In this document: positions 7,763 through 13,635 of the stretch, in pieces | Position numbering within the stretch: position 1 is the first letter of the stretch | Layout of the letters: the number at the start of each line of letters is the position of its first letter | Source: JBHGBB01 sp041946755 | Lineage (GTDB): Bacteria; UBP4; UBA4092; JAOAEQ01 | Direction: 5' to 3' | NCBI GenBank assembly: GCA_041946755.1 | Contig: JBHGBB010000072.1 | Location: 1-15,670 of the forward strand | Length of the DNA stretch: 15,670 nucleotides | Notes under the pieces: generated by a model | Seen by the model: only the letters and a program-made list of their open reading frames with translations | Databases searched by the model: none | What the model was told of the DNA's origin: nothing | Program-made: the position numbers and the translations under genes

Positions 7763-7772
7763 CACCTCCTTA
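7763..7772 (-). promoter_or_regulatory. Strong Shine-Dalgarno site selecting a GTG start
   Basis: On the minus strand the bases TAAGGAGGTG precede the GTG at 7755 by a normal distance. This justifies the GTG as the start of the receiver protein. Confidence 0.85.
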
Positions 7773-7787
7773 TCTAAAATTCGATTT

Positions 7788-7829
7788 CAGTTTTCAGTTT
7801 CCAGATTGATATCTGACAACTGATGACTG
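7788..7829. repeat. Three heptamers followed by three inverted heptamers
   Basis: Positions 7788-7808 read cagtttt, cagtttc, cagattg. Positions 7809-7829 read atatctg, acaactg, atgactg, which have the inverted form NNNNCTG (the reverse complement of CAGNNNN). The two 21-bp halves abut with no spacer. The array fills the gap between the PKD-protein stop codon and the SD region of the receiver gene. Confidence 0.75.
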
Positions 7830-7830
7830 A

Positions 7831-9879
7831 CTATTCTACTTTGATGACCACGTTATCGAAATATACCTCTGCGGCATTATTTCCAACCGGATTGATCCCT
7901 ACCAATTGGACCGCATTATAGAGCTTGGTCGGTTTGAATCCGAACTGAAGCTGACGCCATTGCCCGGGAGTCCACTTCCCCGATTGGAGAATAGCATTCC
8001 CACTATCGATAATTTGTAAAAAACCATCGCTCATATCATAAACATACAAATATACTTTTTGGGTGCTATTAATGGAGTTTGCATTACTATATATCCACAT
8101 CGAGGCTTGAATATTTTTTCCCGCGGTAGAAAATCCGAAAAGATAACTCGCTTTCCCTTTCTCACCAGCAACTTGCGATAAGATCAGGTTCGAAGTTGCA
8201 TTAGTCCAAGTGCCGGCGGATGCAGCGTCGCCATATGGCTCGAATATCCAGCCGCTCGTTCCGGCATCGAAACTATCGCTCAAAAAGGTGTTTGTTGGTT
8301 GCGGTGCTCCTGGACTTACCCAAATATTATCGGCACAAAGTCCTCCATCAATCCCGCTACTAGCCGGATTGATGGCAACTAACTGAACGCCTAACAATGT
8401 ACTTTGGGTATAAAACGAGATTTGCATATCTTTCGGATTCCAAGCGCTTGCGAAAAATCCGCTACCCGGTTGAATAACCTCATTTCCGGTGGCTACAATT
8501 GCTCCGCTATCATTCAGCTCCTGCAAATAGAGATAGACCTTCTGTTGTTTGGTAATACTACTAATTGTTGTCCATACTCTAGCTTTTGCGGTATACCAAC
8601 CGGTACTCGGCACACTAAATATCTGGGTTAATTTCCCTTTTTCTCCGGAGTTCTGGTAGATTACAATATCCTGACTTAGACTATCTACTGATAAAGTTCC
8701 GGCCCCGGTACCATCCCCATACACTTCAAAATACCAATGGCTGGTATCACTACTTATGGTAAATTCACCATATGTATTCATATAGATACTATTAACGGTA
8801 ATATAATTTGTTTTCGTAGTAGTACTTGCGCCATAAGCATTATTGGCAATTAAGGTGACGGTATATTTTCCCGGATTAACATATTGATGCGATGGATTCT
8901 GGCTGGTAGCTGTCGTCCCATCTCCAAACGACCAGGTCCAGCCGGTCGGGCTCCCGGAAGAGGTATCATAGAAATTCACCGTTAGAGTCGCATATCCGAT
9001 GGTTGGACTTGCATAAAAATTGCATATCGGTGCCGGCGGATTATTAACGGTAATATAATTTGTTTTGGTAACCGTACTTGCGCCATAAGCATTATTGGCA
9101 ATTAAGGTGACGGTATATTTCCCGGAATTAATATATCGATGCGATGGATTCTGGCTGGTAGCTGTCGTCCCATCTCCAAACGACCAGGTCCAACCGGTCG
9201 GGCTCCCAGAAGAAGAATCATAGAAGTTTACGGTTAAAGTCGCATATCCGGTGGTCGGACTCGCATAAAAGCTGGCTACCGGAGCAGCCGTTTCAACAAT
9301 ATTTTTATATCTTCGTGGAATATACGCGGTATCTTTCGATAACACTCGATGCACTACCCGGCAAGGGATAACCCCGGCGGTGGATTCATAGAATACAATC
9401 TGGTTGGTACCGGTAGTATAATAATCAAATAGACGAACATGGCTACCGGCTTTATTAGTCACATCACCCCGTACCAAATCAGACCAGTTGATGGTAGTTG
9501 CGATATTCGGTATCGTGCTGGTAGTATATCTACCGGCTCGCCAGCAGGTGGAAACGAATCCGGAACAATCAACTCCAGCAAAATTAGAATGGGTATCTTC
9601 AAAAATCTTATTATCTCCGGCAACCGCACCGGTACTGAGTTTATATAAAGCCCGGGCCACACTTTCATATCCACCCCAGTTATAGGGTATCCCAACATAA
9701 TAGCCACCGACCGTAACATAATTATAGGTGGTATTTGCGTTCCCGGTGATACAAGTCCAGCTTGCAGTTGAAAAGATATATGCGTCCTGCATAATGGAAT
9801 CGCGGGTTATCGCATTCGCAGATATAGGAAAAGCACTTAAAATCAAAACTACTACTAAAATAACTTTGGTTGATTTCAT
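7831..9879 (-). CDS. Secreted NlpC/P60-type hydrolase with two PKD domains and two jelly-roll modules
   Basis: The product is 682 residues from the ATG with first base 9879; a TTG five codons upstream is possible but less likely. Residue numbers here count from that TTG. A signal peptide spans about 6-28, with its cleavage site near SANA. Residues 30-195 resemble NlpC/P60 cysteine peptidases: PYNWGG (70-75), GVDCSGF (107-113) with likely nucleophile Cys110, and GSHVRLF (150-156) with His152. Two PKD domains follow (about 206-284 and 290-368), each with GWTWSFGDGT. Two related beta-rich modules end the protein (about 375-530 and 537-687), sharing YGD, QKVYLY and VQLV-INP motifs. A cell-wall-acting or surface-adhesive enzyme is inferred. 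It follows the beta-propeller gene by 70 bp and probably shares its promoter. Confidence 0.88.
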   Translation of the reverse strand: MKSTKVILVVVLILSAFPISANAITRDSIMQDAYIFSTASWTCITGNANTTYNYVTVGGYYVGIPYNWGGYESVARALYKLSTGAVAGDNKIFEDTHSNFAGVDCSGFVSTCWRAGRYTTSTIPNIATTINWSDLVRGDVTNKAGSHVRLFDYYTTGTNQIVFYESTAGVIPCRVVHRVLSKDTAYIPRRYKNIVETAAPVASFYASPTTGYATLTVNFYDSSSGSPTGWTWSFGDGTTATSQNPSHRYINSGKYTVTLIANNAYGASTVTKTNYITVNNPPAPICNFYASPTIGYATLTVNFYDTSSGSPTGWTWSFGDGTTATSQNPSHQYVNPGKYTVTLIANNAYGASTTTKTNYITVNSIYMNTYGEFTISSDTSHWYFEVYGDGTGAGTLSVDSLSQDIVIYQNSGEKGKLTQIFSVPSTGWYTAKARVWTTISSITKQQKVYLYLQELNDSGAIVATGNEVIQPGSGFFASAWNPKDMQISFYTQSTLLGVQLVAINPASSGIDGGLCADNIWVSPGAPQPTNTFLSDSFDAGTSGWIFEPYGDAASAGTWTNATSNLILSQVAGEKGKASYLFGFSTAGKNIQASMWIYSNANSINSTQKVYLYVYDMSDGFLQIIDSGNAILQSGKWTPGQWRQLQFGFKPTKLYNAVQLVGINPVGNNAAEVYFDNVVIKVE
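8791..9274. repeat. Near-identical tandem PKD-coding repeat, 252-bp period
   Basis: The DNA encoding the two PKD domains is a direct tandem repeat with an offset of exactly 252 bp (84 codons): the word attaacggtaatataatttg starts at 8791 and again at 9043. Long stretches are identical at the nucleotide level, pointing to a recent duplication or ongoing gene conversion. Confidence 0.85.
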
Positions 9880-9949
9880 GATTTTAATACTCAATATTCA
9901 ATTCACATTTTACCTTAAAAATTGCTACTGTAGCATTTGCAATGAATTG

Positions 9950-10900
9950 TTAAATTGAGTATTTTATTACCCGAACGCCTTCCGGTTTCGTTTGCATTTG
10001 ATAGATGTTCCCGGCATCATCAACTTCGAGTTTCTTATATACGGTCGAGAAATAATCGTTCGGGATTTCGATAGTATTAACTAATTTTCGGGCGGAATTA
10101 TATTTCCAGACTTCCAGATGGAGAATATCTTTCGCATCGGTTCGTTCGATTTCTGCATAAATATTTCCGGCAGTATCCTGACCAAGAAAAAGCACGGCGC
10201 CGAGTTCATCTTTGGTCTGGATCGAAATCGATCCCCAAGCAAAATTCAAAGCTCCATCAGAGATAATGATATCTGCTCGATGTTTGTTTTCCCACACCAT
10301 CCAATACTGGTATTTATCCGCTTTTCCGAGATATCCATTCTTCCATCCTTTAACCTGGTCTATAGGAGCTAAACTTTTTAATCCAGTTGTAGATATGGTT
10401 GCGAGGGGATGTACTTGTTGGTTGACTCGATTAACGACTAAATTTTGTGCTGCATCGATATAAATCTTCTGTGCATAACCTTCAATCAATTTAATTGAAT
10501 CATCAATTTTTATCTCCTGATTCAATTCTCCTTTTGCTGAATACACCCGAACGATATGACTATCGACATCAAGCAGATAGACATTTCCGGCATCATCGAT
10601 ACAAAATGAGCTGCAAACCAGCCCGGTGCCGATATTCGCTATCCATTTACCGGAAGCATCATATTTCTTGATTTGTTTATTGACAAAATCATAGAGATAG
10701 ATATTTCCAAGGTTATCCAATGCGAAGGTGGTTGGTCCAACGGTTTCGATTTCCTGCCCCTGCTGCAATCCGATTTCTTCTGAACCCAATCCCCAACTGA
10801 TTGTTGCTATAACCTGACTCTGATATTCGGTTGCATATGATACCGATATTGCTAGTACTGCACTAAAAAAAATGAGACTAAATCTTTTTATCAATCGCAT
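9950..10900 (-). CDS. Secreted NHL-like beta-propeller protein
   Basis: This 316-residue protein has an N-terminal signal peptide (about 1-23, with a hydrophobic run after KR). The mature part holds repeated blade motifs of the form D-x-x-GNIY: LDNLGNIYLYD (61-71), IDDAGNVYLLD (101-111), DTAGNIYAE (242-250) and VDDAGNIYQM (293-302), so a six-bladed NHL/TolB-type propeller is likely. Such proteins mostly bind partners or ligands, and no catalytic residues are recognisable. It is the first gene after a good promoter and lies 70 bp before the NlpC/PKD gene, suggesting a two-gene envelope unit. A GGAG SD (minus strand, about 10915-10912) supports the ATG start. Confidence 0.85.
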   Translation of the reverse strand: MRLIKRFSLIFFSAVLAISVSYATEYQSQVIATISWGLGSEEIGLQQGQEIETVGPTTFALDNLGNIYLYDFVNKQIKKYDASGKWIANIGTGLVCSSFCIDDAGNVYLLDVDSHIVRVYSAKGELNQEIKIDDSIKLIEGYAQKIYIDAAQNLVVNRVNQQVHPLATISTTGLKSLAPIDQVKGWKNGYLGKADKYQYWMVWENKHRADIIISDGALNFAWGSISIQTKDELGAVLFLGQDTAGNIYAEIERTDAKDILHLEVWKYNSARKLVNTIEIPNDYFSTVYKKLEVDDAGNIYQMQTKPEGVRVIKYSI

Positions 10901-10941
10901 AATAGCTTATACTCCAAATTAAGCTGAATCCTTATCTTATA

Positions 10942-10970
10942 ACTATAAGTCGAAACGACACGATTGTCAA
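10942..10970 (-). promoter_or_regulatory. Sigma70-type promoter of the propeller/PKD gene pair
   Basis: On the minus strand a perfect TTGACA (10970-10965) is followed after exactly 17 bp by TATAGT (10947-10942). Transcription should start near 10935, giving a leader of about 35 nt to the ATG at 10900. This is the best promoter match in the left part. Confidence 0.75.
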
Positions 10971-11097
10971 CTACTACTCCGCTGTTTTAAATAGAACTGA
11001 AAGAAACAATATTTACTGGTCAATAATATCGGTTATATCGTGTCTCTCCACCTCGATTTTACTTAAAAACACCCGGGTTTTGACTTTCCATACCGAG

Positions 11098-11134
11098 GTA
11101 TAACCCGAATTGGTCCGACCAATTCGGGTTATAC
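11098..11134. repeat. Perfect 18-bp hairpin with a one-base loop
   Basis: The arm gtataacccgaattggtc (11098-11115) and its exact reverse complement (11117-11134) are separated by a single C. There is no T-tract on either side, so it is not a classical intrinsic terminator. It may form a cruciform or be a palindromic repeat-family member. Confidence 0.9.
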
Positions 11135-11205
11135 TCCGTGCTTCTTAATCTTAGAGTTGTAGACAGTAAGACCCATATCAATAACCTATAAAAACTCAGT
11201 ATATC

Positions 11206-11234
11206 GAGCAAGTTGCAAAGTTTGCAACTTGCTC
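11206..11234. repeat. Perfect 14-bp hairpin with a one-base loop
   Basis: GAGCAAGTTGCAAA (11206-11219), a single G, then the exact reverse complement (11221-11234). It shares length, loop and end sequences (GAG...CTC) with the hairpin at 11262-11290. Confidence 0.9.
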
Positions 11235-11261
11235 TGGTGCCAATATCATTTATAGACGATA

Positions 11262-11290
11262 GAGTAAACTGGAAAGTTTCCAATTTACTC
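11262..11290. repeat. 14-bp hairpin with a one-base loop, diverged copy of the 11206 hairpin
   Basis: GAGTAAACTGGAAA, a single G, then TTTCCAATTTACTC, with one mismatched pair. Aligned to the 11206-11234 hairpin, seven of 29 positions differ; three base pairs have changed on both sides so that pairing is kept, and one pair has changed on one side only. Confidence 0.85.
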
Positions 11291-11371
11291 GGTATCTCTA
11301 AAGATATCAATACTATAGCTATTAAAAGCAAGTCTTGATTAGGTAACATTATCGTGGGGTAAGGATTAGAA

Positions 11372-12169
11372 TTATTCAATGATAGTCCGGTAAAACTTTT
11401 GCGATTTCAGATTTCCTTCTAAATGATAGGCGATATGGTTTAAGAGCAATTCGAGGAGTATTTTCCCTTGTTTACGGTCAATAGTTAATCCGGCTATTTG
11501 CGTAATCGGTTCGATTAATGCACTTTGATAGAATTGGATACTGCCTATAGGAACCGATGAGATATAGTGAGTTTGCTTCTTTAGGGTTTTTCGCGCTGGA
11601 TATGACCCTTTCGTTTGGCAAACAGAACAGACAATTCCACCTTTATGGAAATTAAACTGTACCGGGGTATTCTTCTGCTTCGGAATCGGTTTTCGACATA
11701 CCACACACCCGGATAAATAGGGAGCAAATCCGGTAATTTGTAACAATTTTATTAGATAAATAAGCGTAAACGAGCCTAACTCAACCTTCTTTTCCAATCC
11801 GGTTAAATATCCTGAGCAGAACTGATATAACTCCGGGTCGGGTTCGTTCTCGCCGGTAGCCCGGTTCAATAGCTCGATAAATAGGGAACCGTAGGTTAAC
11901 CGGGTAACATCTTCCCGTAACCGATGATGGAATCGCATTATTTCAGTTTGCGTTACCCGATATAATTCCCGCGGTCGTTTCCCGAATAGAGTCAGGTTAA
12001 GCTCGGTGAATAAACCGAGCGAAGCGGCTAGTTTACTGGTTGGTTTCCGAACTCCCTTAACAACCGCCCGAACTTTGCCGAGTTTCCGGGTATAGAAGGT
12101 AACTAGTTTATCATATTCCAGAAACTCGGTGGTTTTGAGAACAATCGCTTCCGTCTGATGAAGAGACAT
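11372..12169 (-). CDS. recO: DNA repair protein RecO
   Basis: The 265-residue product has the normal RecO length and layout. The N-terminal OB-fold (about 1-80) begins with the typical TEAIVLKTTEFLEYDKLVTFYT (split: 6-15 and 16-27) and contains KGVRKPTSKLAASLGLFTELNL (38-49 and 50-59). The helical core follows. A zinc site is formed by Cys155/Cys158 (GCVVC) and Cys181/Cys184 (VCSVC). RecO anneals SSB-coated single-stranded DNA and, with RecR, loads RecA in the RecF pathway. The ATG has only a weak AGGA about ten bases upstream. The gene follows the larE fragment on the same strand, with a heptamer/hairpin repeat in between. Confidence 0.95.
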   Translation of the reverse strand: MSLHQTEAIVLKTTEFLEYDKLVTFYTRKLGKVRAVVKGVRKPTSKLAASLGLFTELNLTLFGKRPRELYRVTQTEIMRFHHRLREDVTRLTYGSLFIELLNRATGENEPDPELYQFCSGYLTGLEKKVELGSFTLIYLIKLLQITGFAPYLSGCVVCRKPIPKQKNTPVQFNFHKGGIVCSVCQTKGSYPARKTLKKQTHYISSVPIGSIQFYQSALIEPITQIAGLTIDRKQGKILLELLLNHIAYHLEGNLKSQKFYRTIIE

Positions 12170-12179
12170 AATAACAACA

Positions 12180-12256
12180 GTCCTAAGTCCTAATCCGCCT
12201 GAGGCGGATTAAGTTCTAAGATAAAATAGTTTTTGTTTTTGCTTAGGACTTCGGAC
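12180..12256. repeat. Inverted heptamer arrays flanking a 9-bp hairpin, between larE and recO
   Basis: GTCCTAA occurs twice in tandem (12180-12193), and a related gttctaa is at 12213-12219. The inverted form TTAGGAC, then TTCGGAC, lies at 12243-12256. Between them is a perfect hairpin TAATCCGCC-tga-GGCGGATTA (12191-12211). The right-hand array runs into the 3' end of larE and encodes its last residues and stop codon. Confidence 0.75.
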
Positions 12257-12389
12257 TATCCACTTTAGACTGCATTTCATGCATTGCGCCAGTCCGGTAT
12301 CCCAGTAAATCGAGGGTAACGAAAATGAATCCGATAGCTTTGAGTTTCGCGGTTATCTTCTGCGCCGTATCAGGCTGCAATAAAATCGG
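12243..12389 (-). pseudogene. larE: C-terminal fragment of LarE (sacrificial sulfur transferase), cut at the junction
   Basis: On the minus strand an open frame ending at a TAA (12245-12243) encodes about 48 residues with the C-terminal signature of LarE: KLKAIGFIFVTLDLLGYRTG. LarE donates sulfur to build the nickel-pincer cofactor of lactate racemase; many bacteria use homologues of the same ATP pyrophosphatase family. About 220 N-terminal residues are missing: a stop codon appears in frame at 12404-12402, and LarE-like sequence ends near 12380-12389, where metallophosphoesterase sequence begins on the other strand. The terminal DSPKS lies in heptamer repeat. The truncation coincides with the proposed segment junction, so the intact gene probably exists in the real genome. 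Confidence 0.8.
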
Positions 12390-12958
12390 AAAATCCTGAC
12401 ATTATTTTTATTGGCGGAGATTTATATGACGGGTTTCCGATTAAGCTGGATTATCTGGCGGCTCCGCTGTTTGAACTGAAAGTTCCAAAAGGAGTTTATT
12501 TTATTACCGGCAATCATGAAGAATTTGAAAATAATAAGCCGTATCTTGATGCGATTGGCAGAGCGGGAATAAATATTTTAAATAATCGCGCAGTTGAAAT
12601 TGACGGAGTAAAAATTATCGGCGTTGATTATCGCGATACCAGCGATGCCGGCAATTTCAGCAATGTCTTATCAGGATTGGCTGGCGGAAATAAGAGTATG
12701 CCTATGATATTGCTCAAGCACACGCCTTTTGATTTGGATGTTTCTGAGCGGGCTGGAATTGATTTTCAAATTTCAGGCCATACCCATCAGGCGCAAATTT
12801 TTCCATTAAACTATATAACCAGAAGCGTTTATAAGGGTTATGATTATGGATTTAAGAAATTCGGTTCAATGCAAGTCTATGTTTCAAGCGGAACCGGAAC
12901 CTGGGGACCGCCTCTCAGGATCGGCACTGTGTCTGAGATTGTTGTAATAAACTTCTGA
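12374..12958 (+). pseudogene. Metallophosphoesterase (YkuE/YaeI-like), 5'-truncated
   Basis: From about 12374 the + strand encodes roughly 194 residues of a calcineurin-like phosphoesterase: NPDIIFIGGDLYDG near the start (GD metal motif), GVYFITGNHEEF (GNHE motif), LLKHTP, and ISGHTHQAQIFP (GHTH motif), ending in GTWGPPLRIGT as in membrane-associated YkuE-like enzymes. The first metal motif (D-x-H) and the usual N-terminal membrane segment are absent, because the frame meets a stop at 12341 without a plausible start. Only the part from 12677 begins with an ATG, but coding sequence clearly continues upstream of it. The cut matches the proposed assembly junction. Members hydrolyse phosphoesters with two metal ions; the substrate is unknown. 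Confidence 0.85.
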
Positions 12959-12974
12959 TAAGTCTTGACATGTT

Positions 12975-12983
12975 TGTTATAAT
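12975..12983 (+). promoter_or_regulatory. Extended -10 promoter after the metallophosphoesterase
   Basis: TGTTATAAT (12975-12983) is an extended -10 element, with transcription predicted near 12990. A TTGACA lies only 7 bp upstream of TATAAT and cannot act as its -35. It would drive a short transcript ending at the terminator at 13083-13112. Confidence 0.5.
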
Positions 12984-13018
12984 GAAGTTAGTACAAATTA
13001 CAAGGAAAAGGGGGATAA

Positions 13019-13114
13019 ATGCTCCGCAGAAAATGGATGTTGCGAGCTGTTGCGCATTGTTGCGACGGCAAATGTAGAAAGAGGCGGCTTTTTAGCCGTC
13101 CCCTTGTTTTTTAG
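13019..13114 (+). CDS. Possible 31-codon Cys/Arg-rich small protein
   Basis: An ATG at 13019 follows the purine-rich word AAGGAAAAGGGGGA at SD distance. The frame encodes 31 residues, including HCCDGKC (13-19) and many Arg/Lys, and stops at a TAG. It is preceded by an extended -10 promoter. Against it, an intrinsic terminator hairpin lies inside its last codons, so the transcript may instead be a small RNA. Bases 13039-13064 hold three GTTGCG words spaced exactly 10 bp apart. I do not recognise a family. Confidence 0.3.
   Translation: MLRRKWMLRAVAHCCDGKCRKRRLFSRPLVF
13083..13112 (+). terminator. Intrinsic terminator
   Basis: GGCGGCT (13083-13089), a four-T loop and AGCCGTC (13094-13100) form a 7-bp stem with one G-U pair, followed by CCCTTGTTTTTT. 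It ends the short transcription unit beginning near 12990. Confidence 0.8.
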
Positions 13115-13158
13115 GCAAAAAAATGCCATACTTATAGTGTTATTATCACGGTGGTTTC

Positions 13159-13244
13159 ATCAGGGTAATAATGCCGAAACTGGCTGAAAAACCGGTTTCA
13201 AAAGGTCTTATTAAAGAGTTAAGTTTTGGTATTATTACCTTGAT
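13159..13244 (+). ncRNA. Long hairpin in the leader of the CxxC zinc-protein gene
   Basis: Bases 13159-13181 pair with 13222-13244 to give a 23-bp stem. All mismatches at DNA level (three positions) become G-U pairs in the + strand RNA and would be A-C mismatches in the minus strand RNA. The 40-nt loop contains a smaller TGAAA/TTTCA hairpin (about 13184-13200). The stem ends 15 nt before the ATG at 13260. It may be a regulatory leader; a mobile palindromic element is the alternative. Confidence 0.5.
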
Positions 13245-13259
13245 TTAGCAAAATTATAA

Positions 13260-13535
13260 ATGGAGGAAGGATTTAAGGCCACTTGTTCCGATTGTGGAAC
13301 AGAAACCACCCTGCCTTTCCAGCCAACAGGCGACCGCCCGGTTTATTGCCGGGACTGCTTTGCAAAAAGAAGGCCGGCCCGCATGGGAGGAAACAGGAGT
13401 TTTGGCGATAGGCCGCGCCAGGAATTCAAAGCTGTTTGCTCTGATTGTGGATCCGAAACAACGGTTCCTTTCAGGCCAACTGAAGGCAAACCGGTTTATT
13501 GCCGCGATTGCTTTATGAAAAGGAAAAACGGCTAA
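13260..13535 (+). CDS. Double CxxC-x17-CxxC zinc-ribbon protein
   Basis: The 91-residue product consists of two copies of one module. Module one has Cys9, Cys12, Cys30 and Cys33; module two has Cys60, Cys63, Cys81 and Cys84. Both show exactly 17 residues between the CxxC pairs and share the text CSDCG, PF-PT and PVYCRDCF. A basic Gly/Arg-rich linker (36-54) joins them. Each module should bind one zinc. The CxxC-x17-CxxC family is common in Patescibacteria/CPR genomes and its function is unknown; RNA or DNA binding is a guess from the basic linker. The ATG has no SD. The gene follows a long hairpin and is closed by its own terminator, so it is monocistronic. Confidence 0.9.
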   Translation: MEEGFKATCSDCGTETTLPFQPTGDRPVYCRDCFAKRRPARMGGNRSFGDRPRQEFKAVCSDCGSETTVPFRPTEGKPVYCRDCFMKRKNG

Positions 13536-13550
13536 TGAAATTTAGAGACA

Positions 13551-13578
13551 AAAACCGCCTTAGGGCGGTTTTTGTTTT
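13551..13578 (+). terminator. Intrinsic terminator of the zinc-protein gene
   Basis: AAAACCGCC, loop TTAG, GGCGGTTTT, then further T-rich bases. The 9-bp stem begins 15 bp after the stop codon. Confidence 0.9.
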
Positions 13579-13619
13579 GCGTTTGTGGATTTCCGCGGTT
13601 TCAAACAAGCAGTTTTTAA

Positions 13620-13625
13620 TATAAT
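13620..13625 (+). promoter_or_regulatory. -10 box just upstream of the first receiver gene
   Basis: TATAAT lies 10 bp before the ATG at 13636, so the transcript should begin within a few bases of the start codon. No SD and no clear -35 are seen. Confidence 0.5.
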
Positions 13626-13635
13626 ATTAAACTAT

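Larger units (their letters stand above)
10971..11371. other. Gene-free region between recO and the propeller gene
   Basis: About 400 bp hold no convincing gene. The main content is three near-perfect hairpins with single-base loops at 11098-11134, 11206-11234 and 11262-11290, listed separately. A reading frame of 106 codons on the minus strand exists only because the palindromes happen to stay open. Confidence 0.7.

Noticed and set aside
9880..9894. TTG start five codons before the ATG of the NlpC/PKD gene
   Set aside because: The ATG at 9879 gives a normal signal peptide (M-K-S-T-K then a hydrophobic core), and no SD supports the TTG.
11059..11379. 106-codon minus-strand frame beginning inside the end of recO
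   Set aside because: It runs straight through three palindromes, has biased low-information sequence, no SD and no recognisable domain. The palindromes explain why it stays open.
12965..12983. TTGACA followed by TATAAT
   Set aside because: The spacer is only 7 bp, so the two boxes cannot form one sigma70 promoter. Only the extended -10 was kept.
12959..13259. tRNA or known riboswitch in the gap before the zinc protein
   Set aside because: No cloverleaf and no recognised riboswitch core could be seen; only the terminator and the long hairpin are supported.
13585..13635. Longer N-terminus of the first right-hand receiver protein
   Set aside because: The 17 extra residues cover the TATAAT box and do not belong to the receiver fold; the ATG at 13636 fits the family start.
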